NCBI GenBank assembly: GCA_963783835.1
Contig: CAWAOX010000020.1
Location: 1-64,000, forward strand
Origin: CAIQPS01 sp963783835
Lineage (GTDB): Bacteria > Actinomycetota > Thermoleophilia > RBG-16-64-13
Direction of reading: 5' to 3'
Length of the DNA: 64,000 nt
Under the pieces are notes generated by a model, which saw nothing but the letters and a program-made list of their open reading frames with translations, was not told the origin of the DNA and made no database searches. Shown here piece after piece: positions 8,803 through 17,408 of the stretch. A program made the position numbers and the translations under genes. Numbering within the stretch: the first letter of the stretch is position 1; the number at the start of each line of letters is the position of its first letter.

Positions 8803-9144
8803 TTGAGGCTCAAGCTAGAGGACCAAGGTGACGGCTGGTTCTGGGACCTTCTCTCGATCGAAGTGGAGGTGGTAGACGAGGCGTGGGTGCACTCGCGCCG
8901 GTTCTACAGAGTGGTGTTCGCCGACCCGCTCGAGCTTCAAGAGGCCGGAGCGCCGAACCTGTCCGGTCCTTGCGCGGCCACGTATCCCAGCGCTTGGCTC
9001 TCGCCACGCTGGGTGGGGCATGAGGTCCGTCGCGATGAGACCATCACGGCTCTGTTGTGGCTGGTTTCAAGGGAGGAGCACCCGGACGAGCCCCCTAGGG
9101 ACGTTCCGCACTCCGCCCGGGTCGGGTGCCGTGAAGTGAGCTGA
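8803..9144 (+). CDS. Uncharacterised protein, 113 aa
   Basis: The start is a TTG at 8803, supported by a near-perfect ribosome site GGAGGGGAGG two bases upstream. The product is acidic and aromatic-rich: GWFWDLLSIEVEVVDEAWVHSRRFYRVVFADPL reads as several beta strands. A short proline-rich C-terminus follows. There is no signal peptide, and I recognise no family or active-site motif. It converges on the M42 peptidase gene with a 34-nt gap. Confidence 0.5.
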   Translation: MRLKLEDQGDGWFWDLLSIEVEVVDEAWVHSRRFYRVVFADPLELQEAGAPNLSGPCAATYPSAWLSPRWVGHEVRRDETITALLWLVSREEHPDEPPRDVPHSARVGCREVS

Positions 9145-9178
9145 TGCTCTTCAGCAGCCTCCGAAGGGCGGCCCGCTT

Positions 9179-10237
9179 CTAGAAGTATTCGTGGGCCCGT
9201 TCGATAGCCGCGGCAATGAGAGCGGCTCCATTGTCAAGGTCGCGCAGCGAGAGGACCTCCACCGGGGAGTGGATGTAGCGGGCGGGGACGGCTATGACGC
9301 TGCAGGGGATGCCCGCCTTGGTGATGTTGATGGCGGTAGCGTCCGTATTGCCTCCATCGCCCACGCTGAGCTGATGCGGGATGGATTCTCTCTCCGCCGA
9401 CTCCCGCAGCCATTTGACGACCGGGCGGGACGCGATGACCCCGCGACCGCCGGCGTCGAGGATGGTGATGCTGGGGCCCTTGCCGGCACACACATGACAC
9501 TCGTTCTTCGACACGCCCGGGTGGTCGCCGGGGATGGTCACATCGGTGGCGATCGCCACGTCCGGCGAGAGGCCGAAGGCGCTCGTACGCGCCCCCTTGA
9601 GGCCGACCTCCTCCTGCACGGTGCCGACAGCCTGGATGGTGGCTTTGACGGGGCGCCCCTTCAGCCGCTGCAGCGCGGAGATCATCATGACCACGCCCGC
9701 CCGGTTGTCCAGGGCCTTGCCGGTGACGAAGTCGTTGCCAAGGCGGGCGAACTGCCGGTCCAGGGTCATAGTCGATCCGATCTCGACCCCCAGTTCCGCG
9801 GCGTTGGCGGCGCTGGTGGCGCCGCAGTCCACGAACATCTCCTTGAGCTTCACCATCTTCTTGCGCTCCTCGGCATCCATCAGATGGATCGGACGCGCCC
9901 CCACGACGCCGGTGAGCACTTTGCCGCCGTGGCCGTGGATCAGCACTCTCTGGCCCAGGATGATCTGGTCGAAGAAGCCGCCGACCGAGACCACCCGCAG
10001 AAAGCCCTCGTCGTCGATGTGGGAGACGATGAGCCCTATCTCGTCCATGTGGGCGGCTACCATCACCGACGGGCCTTCGCCGGAGCGGATGCCGATCACA
10101 TTGCCCATCTTGTCGGTGTGGACTTCGTCGACAAGCGGCTCCATCTCCTTGCGCAGCAGAGCGGCCACGTCGTCTTCGTAGCCGGACATGCCGTGCGCGT
10201 CGGAGAACATCTGCAGTAGCGCGCCTATGTCGCTCAT
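9179..10237 (-). CDS. M42 family metallopeptidase (glutamyl aminopeptidase / endoglucanase M-like)
   Basis: This is a cytosolic dodecameric aminopeptidase that uses two divalent metals to trim peptides. The 352-residue length is typical. Expected metal and catalytic positions are seen in order: AHMDEIG (first His-x-Asp), ALDNRAG (bridging Asp), VQEEVGLKGA (catalytic Glu plus ligand Glu), ATDVT (Asp) and RYIHSPVEV (last His). The start is the ATG at 10237, whose ATGA overlaps the stop of the upstream acyl-CoA dehydrogenase gene; a longer frame to 10360 runs inside that gene and is not homologous. It may process peptides brought in by the oligopeptide transporter elsewhere in the window (inference). 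Confidence 0.92.
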   Translation of the reverse strand: MSDIGALLQMFSDAHGMSGYEDDVAALLRKEMEPLVDEVHTDKMGNVIGIRSGEGPSVMVAAHMDEIGLIVSHIDDEGFLRVVSVGGFFDQIILGQRVLIHGHGGKVLTGVVGARPIHLMDAEERKKMVKLKEMFVDCGATSAANAAELGVEIGSTMTLDRQFARLGNDFVTGKALDNRAGVVMMISALQRLKGRPVKATIQAVGTVQEEVGLKGARTSAFGLSPDVAIATDVTIPGDHPGVSKNECHVCAGKGPSITILDAGGRGVIASRPVVKWLRESAERESIPHQLSVGDGGNTDATAINITKAGIPCSVIAVPARYIHSPVEVLSLRDLDNGAALIAAAIERAHEYF

Positions 10238-11892
10238 TTGAACGCTCCCTCGGCCACCTCGGCCCGCAGCTTGTCCATATCCAGGATCAGCCCGGACTGC
10301 GACGCGCCGAAGTCGAATCCGGAGGAGTCGATGATGGCCTGGGCCTCGCCGGCGTCCCACTTCTGCGTCCCGTACAGGATCTCGTTGGCCAGGGCGAAGA
10401 CGGTCTGGGCCGCCAGGGCGGTGTTGACGCGCGCGCAGGCTTTCAGGTACTCGGCTCGTTCGGGCGGAAGGCCGTCGGTGTGGGCCGCCTTGCGGACGAG
10501 AGCCGCGCCGGTCTCGGCGATGGTGGCCAGAGTGGCGAGATCGAACATCACGTATTGCTGGCGCGTGGCTTTCACCTTGTGCGCTTCCTCGAACACCCGG
10601 TTGACCAGCCGGACCAGTGCCGCGAACACGCCGGCCTTGAGGTCGGGCTGCTGCGAGTGGATGGCATCCATCCGCTCCGCGAGGGCACCGTAGAACTCGT
10701 ACTTCGACTGTACCGACGACCGCCAGCGGAAGGTGCTGATGATCAACTGCTGTATCTCGCTGGTGCCCTCATAGATGGTCGTGATCTTGGCGTCCCGTTT
10801 GATCTTCTCCACGTCGTACTCGCGGATGTAGCCATAGCCGCCCAGAGCTTGGATGGCCGCGTCGGCGCAGGCGTTGCCTACCTCGCTCGCAAACAGCTTG
10901 GCGATGGCGCCCTCCACCTGCAGGTCGGCCTCACCGGAGTCCAGTCGCTCCGCCACTTCCTCGATGTACGCGCGGGCAGCCTCCAGCCTGGCCACGTAGG
11001 GCAGGACGAGCTTATGGGTGTAGCCCTGCTTCTCGATGAGCGGGCCGCCGAATTGGATGCGTTCCTTGGCGTACGGGATGACCTTTTCGAGGGCAGCCAC
11101 TCCGGCGCCCAGCCCGAAGCAGGCGACCATAAGGCGGGTGTACCCGAACACCTGGTTGGCCTGTGCCAGTCCCTGCCCGGGGACGCCGCCAACAAGGTTC
11201 TCGATAGGCACGAAGACGTCATCGAACGCCAGCGGGGCGGTGTTGGAACTGCGGATGCCATGCTTGTCCTCCGCTTTGCCTGGGGCGAACCCGGGCATCC
11301 CCTTCTCGACAATGAAGAATGAGGGCCCTTCGGGCGTCTGGGCGAGGACTGTCAAGAAATCGGCGAAACCGCCGTTGGAGATGAACTGCTTGTTGCCGGT
11401 GATCCGGTAGCCGGCGACGGCGCCGTCTTCGCCCAAGACCGGTGTGGCCGTAGTCTTGAAGCTCTGGAGATTGCTTCCGGCCTCCGGTTCGGTGACCGCG
11501 TAGGCGACGATGGCTCCTTCCTCCGCCAGCTTGCCGAGCCATTTCTGCTTCTGCTCGTGCGTGGCCCCGACCAGGATGGGGTCGGCCCCCAGATGGATGG
11601 CCAGAAAAGCGGTCGCCACTCCCAGACACATCCTGGCCATCTCCTCCGAGACGGCCGCGATGTCCCGGGCTCCGCCGCCCATGCCCCCGTACTCTTCGGG
11701 GATGAACAGCAACTGCAGGCCGATCTTCGGCCCGAGCAGTTCACGGATCGCTTCCTCCGGAAAGGTCTCGCACGCGTCCCAGTCGCGCAACTTATCCGGC
11801 GTCAGCATCCGCTGCCGTATCTGCGCGATCAGGTCGAGTACCATCTCGCGTTCTTCGATGGGTAGTCCTACTGGTGCCACTTCTACCCCCAT
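10234..11892 (-). CDS. Acyl-CoA dehydrogenase with C-terminal extension
   Basis: FAD-dependent alpha,beta-dehydrogenation of acyl-CoA thioesters, a beta-oxidation-type step that passes electrons to electron-transfer flavoprotein. The start is placed at the ATG at 11892 behind AAGGACG; a further ATG at 11928 lacks a ribosome site. Family motifs seen are VTEPEAGSN (flavin contact), NKQFISNG, a middle beta domain, QALGGYGYIREY, and IYEGTSEIQ with the likely catalytic glutamate. About 150 residues follow that signature, longer than short-chain enzymes and like the ACAD subfamily with a DUF1974-like or ACDH C-terminal domain. No etf genes are in the window. The stop overlaps the M42 peptidase start by 4 nt. 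Confidence 0.92.
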   Translation of the reverse strand: MGVEVAPVGLPIEEREMVLDLIAQIRQRMLTPDKLRDWDACETFPEEAIRELLGPKIGLQLLFIPEEYGGMGGGARDIAAVSEEMARMCLGVATAFLAIHLGADPILVGATHEQKQKWLGKLAEEGAIVAYAVTEPEAGSNLQSFKTTATPVLGEDGAVAGYRITGNKQFISNGGFADFLTVLAQTPEGPSFFIVEKGMPGFAPGKAEDKHGIRSSNTAPLAFDDVFVPIENLVGGVPGQGLAQANQVFGYTRLMVACFGLGAGVAALEKVIPYAKERIQFGGPLIEKQGYTHKLVLPYVARLEAARAYIEEVAERLDSGEADLQVEGAIAKLFASEVGNACADAAIQALGGYGYIREYDVEKIKRDAKITTIYEGTSEIQQLIISTFRWRSSVQSKYEFYGALAERMDAIHSQQPDLKAGVFAALVRLVNRVFEEAHKVKATRQQYVMFDLATLATIAETGAALVRKAAHTDGLPPERAEYLKACARVNTALAAQTVFALANEILYGTQKWDAGEAQAIIDSSGFDFGASQSGLILDMDKLRAEVAEGAFK

Positions 11893-11997
11893 AGGCCGTC
11901 CTTGATTTGTAGGCGGCGACAGTACCATATGGCGGCTGCGCCGGGGCGTCGCGGCGGGCTTCAGTAGTCACACACTGCGCTAAACTCAGAGGCAGCC

Positions 11998-13869
11998 ATG
12001 AGCGCCGCCGCCGACCTCCGAGAACAGATCAAGCTTGCCCCCGACCTGCCCGGGGTATACCTATACCACGGCTCGTCCGGCGATGTCCTGTACGTGGGAA
12101 AAGCGCTTTCTCTCCGCAAACGTTTGGCGAACTACCTGCCTGCCGCGGCCGGCGCCGAAGGCGGCCGGGTGGGCGCCAAGGAAAGGGAGATGGTGGGCCG
12201 GGCCGCTAGCCTGGAATGGATCGTGACGACCAACGAGGTCGAAGCCCTGCTGCTCGAGCACAACCTCATCAAGCAGCACCGGCCTCCCTTCAACATCCGC
12301 CTGCGCGACGACAAGTCGTATCCCTACATCATGGTCACGATGGACGAGGAGTACCCGCGGGTGGTGTTCACCCGGCAGCCTCATCGGCGGGGCAACCTGT
12401 ACTTTGGGCCCTACGCCAGCGCGGCCAAGGTCAGAGACACTCTCGACGTGCTCGGGCGGGTGTTCCCGGTCCGCACCTGCCGGGGACGGGAACCGGGACG
12501 CCCTTCGGGCTCGCCCTGTCTGCAGTTCCACATCGACAGATGCCCCGCTCCCTGCGTGGGCAACACCGACGGACTGAAGTACAGGGCCATCATCGATCAG
12601 GTGGTGGACTTCCTCGGCGGGCGGGAGACGAAGGTGGTGGCTGGTCTGCGCAAGTCGATGCGCGAGGCCGCCAAGAGACAGGATTTCGAGAGCGCCGCCG
12701 TCTATCGCGACCGGCTGGATGCGCTAACCCACGTGCTCGAGCGGCAACAGATCGAATCCGGTCCCCTGGGCTCGGCCGACATCACCGGTCTGGCCGTGGA
12801 CGACTGGGGGGCCAACGTGCAGGTCTTCATAACCCGCGATGGCAAGCTGGCGGACCGCCGAAGCTTCACCCTCATCAACGTCGAAGGGGCGGAAGAGGAG
12901 GAGGTCTTCGAGCGGTTCGTCGCCGAGTACTACTCCACGTCGCCGACGGTGCCCTCCGAACTCATCGTGCCGGCGAAGGTGCGCAAGACCGAGGCCTTGG
13001 CGGCCTTCCTGGAGGGCCTGCGCGGTACCAGGGTGGAGGTGAGGCAGGCCGAGCGCGGCGACAAGCGCCGGCTACAGGAACTCGCCGAGCACAACGCCAT
13101 TCTTGCTCTCGCTCACGAGCGGCTGAAGGAGGATAGGAGCAGGGAGCGGCGGTATGGGGCGCTCACCGCGTTGGAGCAAGCTCTGGGCTTGGAGGGCGTG
13201 CCGATGCGCATCGAAGGCTTTGACATCTCGAACCTGGGGGATGAGGATATCGTTGCGTCGATGGTGGTGTTCGAGGGAGGATCCGCGAAGAAGAGCGACT
13301 ATCGCAAGTTCTCTATCAAATCGACGGCCGGCCAGGACGACGTCGGGGCGATGAGAGAGGTGCTGCTCAGGCGGTTCACCAGAGGGCGAGTGGGGTTGGG
13401 GGCGAACGACTACGACGCCTCCTTCGAGGCTGTCCCCGACCTGGTCATGGTGGACGGAGGCAAGCCCCAACTGGCAGCGGCCTGTGCAGCGCTCCTGGAG
13501 GCCGGAGTGGAAGGCGCGGTCAGCGTCGTGGCCCTGGCCAAGCGTGAAGAGGAGTTGTTCGTGCCCTGGTCGCCCGATCCGCTCGGTCTTTCGCAAGACC
13601 ATCTGGGCCTGCTGCTCCTCAGGAGTGTGCGAGACGAGGCCCACCGGTTCGCGCTCGGCTACCACCGCACCCGGCGGATGGCCAAGACGACACTGTCACT
13701 TCTCGACCAACTACCGGGCATCGGGGAGAAGCGGAAGAAGGCGATAATCAATCACTTCGGGTCGCCGGAGCGGTTCCTGGAGGCCTCTCGGGAGGAGCTC
13801 GAATCTGTGCCCGGATTGCCCGGCAAAGTGGCAAGGGAGGTGTATGCGTATGTCCATAAGACGGGTTGA
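11998..13869 (+). CDS. uvrC: UvrABC system protein C (excinuclease nuclease subunit)
   Basis: UvrC makes both incisions in nucleotide excision repair after UvrA/UvrB loading. The 623-residue protein has all four parts in order: an N-terminal GIY-YIG nuclease (GVYLYHG, then VLYVGKALSLRKRL, catalytic Glu in TTNEVEALLLEHNLIK), a cysteine-containing CLQFHIDRCPAPC segment, a UVR domain (RQDFESAAVYRDRL) near residue 225, and an RNase-H-like 5' nuclease half with the aspartates FDISN and VMVDGGKPQ. Paired helix-hairpin-helix motifs (LPGIGEKRKKAI, VPGLPGKVA) close the protein. A TAAACT box 11 nt before the ATG suggests a very short leader. Confidence 0.97.
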   Translation: MSAAADLREQIKLAPDLPGVYLYHGSSGDVLYVGKALSLRKRLANYLPAAAGAEGGRVGAKEREMVGRAASLEWIVTTNEVEALLLEHNLIKQHRPPFNIRLRDDKSYPYIMVTMDEEYPRVVFTRQPHRRGNLYFGPYASAAKVRDTLDVLGRVFPVRTCRGREPGRPSGSPCLQFHIDRCPAPCVGNTDGLKYRAIIDQVVDFLGGRETKVVAGLRKSMREAAKRQDFESAAVYRDRLDALTHVLERQQIESGPLGSADITGLAVDDWGANVQVFITRDGKLADRRSFTLINVEGAEEEEVFERFVAEYYSTSPTVPSELIVPAKVRKTEALAAFLEGLRGTRVEVRQAERGDKRRLQELAEHNAILALAHERLKEDRSRERRYGALTALEQALGLEGVPMRIEGFDISNLGDEDIVASMVVFEGGSAKKSDYRKFSIKSTAGQDDVGAMREVLLRRFTRGRVGLGANDYDASFEAVPDLVMVDGGKPQLAAACAALLEAGVEGAVSVVALAKREEELFVPWSPDPLGLSQDHLGLLLLRSVRDEAHRFALGYHRTRRMAKTTLSLLDQLPGIGEKRKKAIINHFGSPERFLEASREELESVPGLPGKVAREVYAYVHKTG

Positions 13870-14470
13870 AGATGCCTATGCCGCTCCGTACCACACGGCC
13901 TGGGGCGACGGGTGGGTGTATGTACGCGAGGGCCGGCTCGTGGGCGTAGAGCTACCGGGGGAGGGACAGATCGACCTGGCGGGCGGTCCTGCGCCCGGGC
14001 AGAGCGCGGCGGAAGGCCCGGCGGAGCCCGGCGCCGCGGACTCCGAGGCCCTGTCCTTCTGGGCGCGGGGACTGGAAGCCTACTTTGCCGGCGAGCGGAC
14101 AACGTGGACCGTCGGGGAGGTCCCCCTGGGGGATATGCGACTGGGCGTCTTCGAGCGGGCGGTCTATGAGGCGCTTCTGGCGGTGCCGGCCGGCGAGACC
14201 GTCAGCTATGGCGAGCTGGCCGAGATGGCGGGCTACCCGCGAGCGGCCCGTGCGGTGGGCAATGCCATGGCTGCCAACCCGATCCCCATCGTCGTGCCCT
14301 GCCACCGGGTCATCCGCTCGGACGGGAGCATGGGAAGGTACGGCAACGACCCCACGTGGAAAGAGCGGTTGCTGGTCCACGAAGGATGGTCGACCGCCGG
14401 GGCGAAAACTCTTACCGAGAACGGCTCTGGCGCGCCGGAGGGGATCGGCGCCGCACGCGGAGGGAGCTGA
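13844..14470 (+). CDS. ogt: Methylated-DNA--protein-cysteine methyltransferase
   Basis: A suicide repair protein that takes O6-alkyl groups from guanine onto its own cysteine. The active site VVPCHRV is near residue 152, and the DNA-binding helix-turn-helix ends YPRAARAVGNAMAANP. The 208 residues exceed the usual 160-180 because of an Ala/Gly/Pro-rich insert near residues 45-65 and a disordered tail. The gene overlaps the 3' end of uvrC by 26 nt, with the ribosome site GGGAGG inside uvrC; a second ATG at 13850 is equally possible. Its position between uvrC and rapZ places it in a repair-to-glycolysis operon, where only uvrC shares its function. Confidence 0.9.
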   Translation: MRMSIRRVEDAYAAPYHTAWGDGWVYVREGRLVGVELPGEGQIDLAGGPAPGQSAAEGPAEPGAADSEALSFWARGLEAYFAGERTTWTVGEVPLGDMRLGVFERAVYEALLAVPAGETVSYGELAEMAGYPRAARAVGNAMAANPIPIVVPCHRVIRSDGSMGRYGNDPTWKERLLVHEGWSTAGAKTLTENGSGAPEGIGAARGGS

Positions 14471-14472
14471 AC

Positions 14473-15354
14473 GTGGCCGAGCGCCTCGCCCAACTGCACA
14501 TGACCGTCATCACCGGCATGTCCGGTGCGGGGAAGTCCGAGGCCGTTGCCACTTTCGAGGACATGGGCTACTTCTGCATCGACAACCTTCCGCCGCAGAT
14601 GCTGCCCAGGGTCGTCGAGCTCTTCGCTCTGGAGGGCAGCCGGGTCGACAGGGTCGCCCTCGTGTTCGACGTGCGGGGAGGAGCGTACTTCGAACAATTG
14701 GGTCAGGCGCTGGAGCATCTCAGGGAGAGCGGCATCCCCTTCCGGCTCCTTTACCTCGAGGCGTCCGACGAATCGCTCGTGGCCCGCTACCAATCGACCA
14801 GGCGGCCCCATCCTCTCTCCAGGGAGAGCCTGCCGGACGGGATCGAGCGGGAGCGCCGGCTGCTGTCGCCCCTGCGCGAGCAGGCCGACGTGGTCATCGA
14901 CACTACCGGGATGTCCCCCAGGGAACTGCGCCGGCGCCTGGAGGAGACCCTCCTGGCCGAGCAATTGAGCGACCAGCTTTTCGTGAGCCTCGAATCCTTC
15001 GGGTATAAGCACGGACTCCCGGATGAGGCCGACATCGTACTCGACGCCCGTTTCCTCCCCAATCCCCACTGGGTGGCGGAACTCAGGCCTCTCACCGGGC
15101 TGGACGCGAATGTCAAGGACTATGTGCTGGGCCGGGCCGAAGCGGCGATGTTCCTGGACCAGATCATCGCTCTCCTCCGCCTGCTCGCTCCGGGATTCGT
15201 GAGCGAGCAGAAGCGGCGGCTGGTGCTGGCGGTGGGCTGCACAGGGGGGCGGCACCGGTCCGTAGCGCTGATCGAGGACCTCGCCCGGCGCTTGCGAGGA
15301 GAGCCGGCCTTTGTCATCAGCGTGTCGCATCGTGACATTGAGCGGGAAGGATAG
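14473..15354 (+). CDS. rapZ: RNase adapter / nucleotide-binding protein RapZ (YvcJ)
   Basis: A P-loop protein; in enterobacteria RapZ binds amino-sugar phosphate and guides RNase E to small RNAs, and in Gram-positives (YvcJ) its role is less clear. It starts at a GTG at 14473 two bases after the ogt stop, with GGAGGGAG upstream. Visible are Walker A GMSGAGKSEA near residue 19, DMGYFCIDNLPPQ, DVRGG, and the C-terminal GCTGGRHRSVAL phosphate-binding motif typical of the family. The 293 residues match the normal size. In most actinobacteria and firmicutes yvcK follows; here whiA follows directly. Confidence 0.95.
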   Translation: MAERLAQLHMTVITGMSGAGKSEAVATFEDMGYFCIDNLPPQMLPRVVELFALEGSRVDRVALVFDVRGGAYFEQLGQALEHLRESGIPFRLLYLEASDESLVARYQSTRRPHPLSRESLPDGIERERRLLSPLREQADVVIDTTGMSPRELRRRLEETLLAEQLSDQLFVSLESFGYKHGLPDEADIVLDARFLPNPHWVAELRPLTGLDANVKDYVLGRAEAAMFLDQIIALLRLLAPGFVSEQKRRLVLAVGCTGGRHRSVALIEDLARRLRGEPAFVISVSHRDIEREG

Positions 15355-15355
15355 C

Positions 15356-16318
15356 TTGGGCCCCGGCTTCACACGCGCCTTCCGGGAAGAGCTGGCCAGG
15401 GTCGACGAGAAGCAGTCGTGTTGCCGTCTTGCCGCCGCCGCCGGGTTGATGCACACGGCCGGCAGCTTCCTCATCCGCGGGGGGTCCACCGAAAGCGAGC
15501 GCTACGAGATCCGGATCGCGACCACCACCCAGTCGGGAGCCAAGCTGGCGTACTCGGCTTTCAAGGGCTACGGGGCGGAGGGGGAACTGCTCACGCGGAG
15601 GGAGTCGCGATTCCAGCACCGGCTGGTCTATGAGGTGCACCTGAGGGGAACGCCTGCGGCTCTGCAGGCCTTGAACGAAATGGGGGTCCTCAGCGACACC
15701 TTCGAGCTGCAGCCTGGGATCTCCCGCCGGTTGGTCAAAAAGAGCTGTTGCCGCGGCGCCTTCCTGCGCGGATGCCTCATCGGAGCCGGCTCTGCCAACG
15801 CTCCGCAGAGAGAAGCGCAGCTTGAGATCCTCACCCCGCATGAGACCTTCGCCGACGACCTGGTCCGTTTGCTCCGCGCCCTGGAGTTCCACCCGGGCAT
15901 GCGGTACCGCCGGGGCAGCTACGTGGTCTATCTAAAGGGCCGGGACGACGTGGCGGGCCTTCTCGCAGCCGCCGGAGCGCACGAGGCCGCCCTCCAGGTC
16001 GAGGAGCAGTCGGTCGTGAGAGAGGTGCGCTCGCGCGCCAACCGCCTGGCCAACTGCGATTCGGCCAACCTCCGGCGCACGAGCGCCGCCGCCTCGCAGC
16101 AGCTCGAAGCGATCGCCATCCTGCAGCGAACGGGTCGCCTCCAGACGCTTCCCGGCGCGTTGAGGGAGGCGGCCGACCTGCGTCTGCAGTACCCGTATCT
16201 GAACCTGACCGAGTTGGCGGAGGCCGGCGGAGAGGGACTCTCCCGATCCGCTGTCAACCACCGACTGCGGCGCCTCGTGGAAGCTGCTAGTATGCGCTCG
16301 CGCCAACGGAGCAAATGA
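15356..16318 (+). CDS. whiA: DNA-binding protein WhiA
   Basis: WhiA is a Gram-positive-specific protein with a LAGLIDADG-homing-endonuclease-like N-terminal fold and a C-terminal helix-turn-helix. In streptomycetes it activates sporulation genes with WhiB; in other bacteria it affects division and metabolism. The start is placed at a TTG at 15356, one base after the rapZ stop, so the protein begins GPGFTRAFREELARV, matching the conserved N-terminus. Further family marks are CCRLAAAAGL, the RGAFLRGCL segment and the C-terminal RLANCDSAN and HRLRRL regions. At 320 residues it is full length. It is the main reason for assigning the window to Gram-positive bacteria. Confidence 0.94.
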   Translation: MGPGFTRAFREELARVDEKQSCCRLAAAAGLMHTAGSFLIRGGSTESERYEIRIATTTQSGAKLAYSAFKGYGAEGELLTRRESRFQHRLVYEVHLRGTPAALQALNEMGVLSDTFELQPGISRRLVKKSCCRGAFLRGCLIGAGSANAPQREAQLEILTPHETFADDLVRLLRALEFHPGMRYRRGSYVVYLKGRDDVAGLLAAAGAHEAALQVEEQSVVREVRSRANRLANCDSANLRRTSAAASQQLEAIAILQRTGRLQTLPGALREAADLRLQYPYLNLTELAEAGGEGLSRSAVNHRLRRLVEAASMRSRQRSK

Positions 16319-16369
16319 TGCCGCCCAGCGCGTGATCGGGGACACCGCCCCCAGAAGGAGAGCTCGTCC

Positions 16370-17365
16370 ATGAGCACTAAGATCGCCATAAACGGTTTCG
16401 GCCGGATCGGCAGACTGTTCCTGCGCGCTATCGTCAAGCAGGGATCCGACCTCGATGTGGTCGCTGTCAACGACATCACCGACGCGGCCACTCTCGCCCA
16501 CCTCCTCAAATACGACAGCGTGCATGGGGTCTGGCCGGGCGAGGTCTCGCATACCGAGGATAGCCTCATTTTCGAGGGCAGGACCATACGAGTTCTCTCC
16601 GCGACCGACATTGCCCTCTTGCCTTGGCGCGAACTCGGGGTCGATGTGGTCGTCGAGTCGACTGGGCTCTATACCGACAGGGCCAAAGCGGCTCTGCACC
16701 TCGACCAGGGCGCCCGGAAGGTGGTCATCAGCGCTCCGGCCAAGGACCCGGACATCACCGTGGTCATGGGCGTCAACGACGCCGACTACGACTCGTCGCG
16801 GCACCACATCATCTCGAACGCCTCGTGCACCACCAACTGCCTGGCCCCGGTGTCCAAAGTCCTGGTCGATTCCTTCGGCATCGAGCAGGGTTTCATGACC
16901 ACGGTCCACGCGTACACGAACGACCAGCGGATCCTGGACCTGCCGCACAAAGACCTGCGCCGCGCGCGGGCGGCGGCGCTCTCCGTGATTCCCACCTCCA
17001 CCGGCGCGGCACGCGCCATCGGTCTCGTCATCCCGGAACTCAAGGGCAAGTTCGACGGGTACGCTCTGCGCGTTCCCGTCCCGGACGGCTCGGTCGTCGA
17101 TCTGACGGTGACGCTCGAGCGGGAGGCGTCCGTCGACGAGATCAACGCTGCCATGAAAGAGGCGGCCCTGGGTCCGCTCGCCGGAATCCTCGAGTACACC
17201 CAGGAGCCGATCGTCGGCTCCGACGTGGTGGGCAACCCACACTCGGCCGTGTTTGATTCTGCCCTCACCATGGTGATGGGGCGGCAGGCGAAGATCGTCG
17301 TGTGGTACGACAACGAGTGGGGCTTCTCCAACCGGATGGTGGATCTTTGCAGCCGGCTCTTCTAG
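16370..17365 (+). CDS. gap: Glyceraldehyde-3-phosphate dehydrogenase, type I
   Basis: Converts glyceraldehyde-3-phosphate, NAD+ and phosphate to 1,3-bisphosphoglycerate. The 331-residue protein shows the Rossmann motif INGFGRIGRLFLRA at the N-terminus, the catalytic cysteine in SNASCTTNCLAP, and YTNDQRILDLPHKDLRRARAAA for phosphate binding. It closes with WYDNEWGFSNRM. Residues around NDITD after the second beta strand are compatible with NAD preference. The ribosome site GAAGGAGAG precedes the ATG. It is the first of four consecutive lower-glycolysis genes. Confidence 0.97.
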   Translation: MSTKIAINGFGRIGRLFLRAIVKQGSDLDVVAVNDITDAATLAHLLKYDSVHGVWPGEVSHTEDSLIFEGRTIRVLSATDIALLPWRELGVDVVVESTGLYTDRAKAALHLDQGARKVVISAPAKDPDITVVMGVNDADYDSSRHHIISNASCTTNCLAPVSKVLVDSFGIEQGFMTTVHAYTNDQRILDLPHKDLRRARAAALSVIPTSTGAARAIGLVIPELKGKFDGYALRVPVPDGSVVDLTVTLEREASVDEINAAMKEAALGPLAGILEYTQEPIVGSDVVGNPHSAVFDSALTMVMGRQAKIVVWYDNEWGFSNRMVDLCSRLF

Positions 17366-17408
17366 CCTGAGGCCGGCTGAGGCGCCAATCGTAAGGAAAG
17401 GTGTGAGC

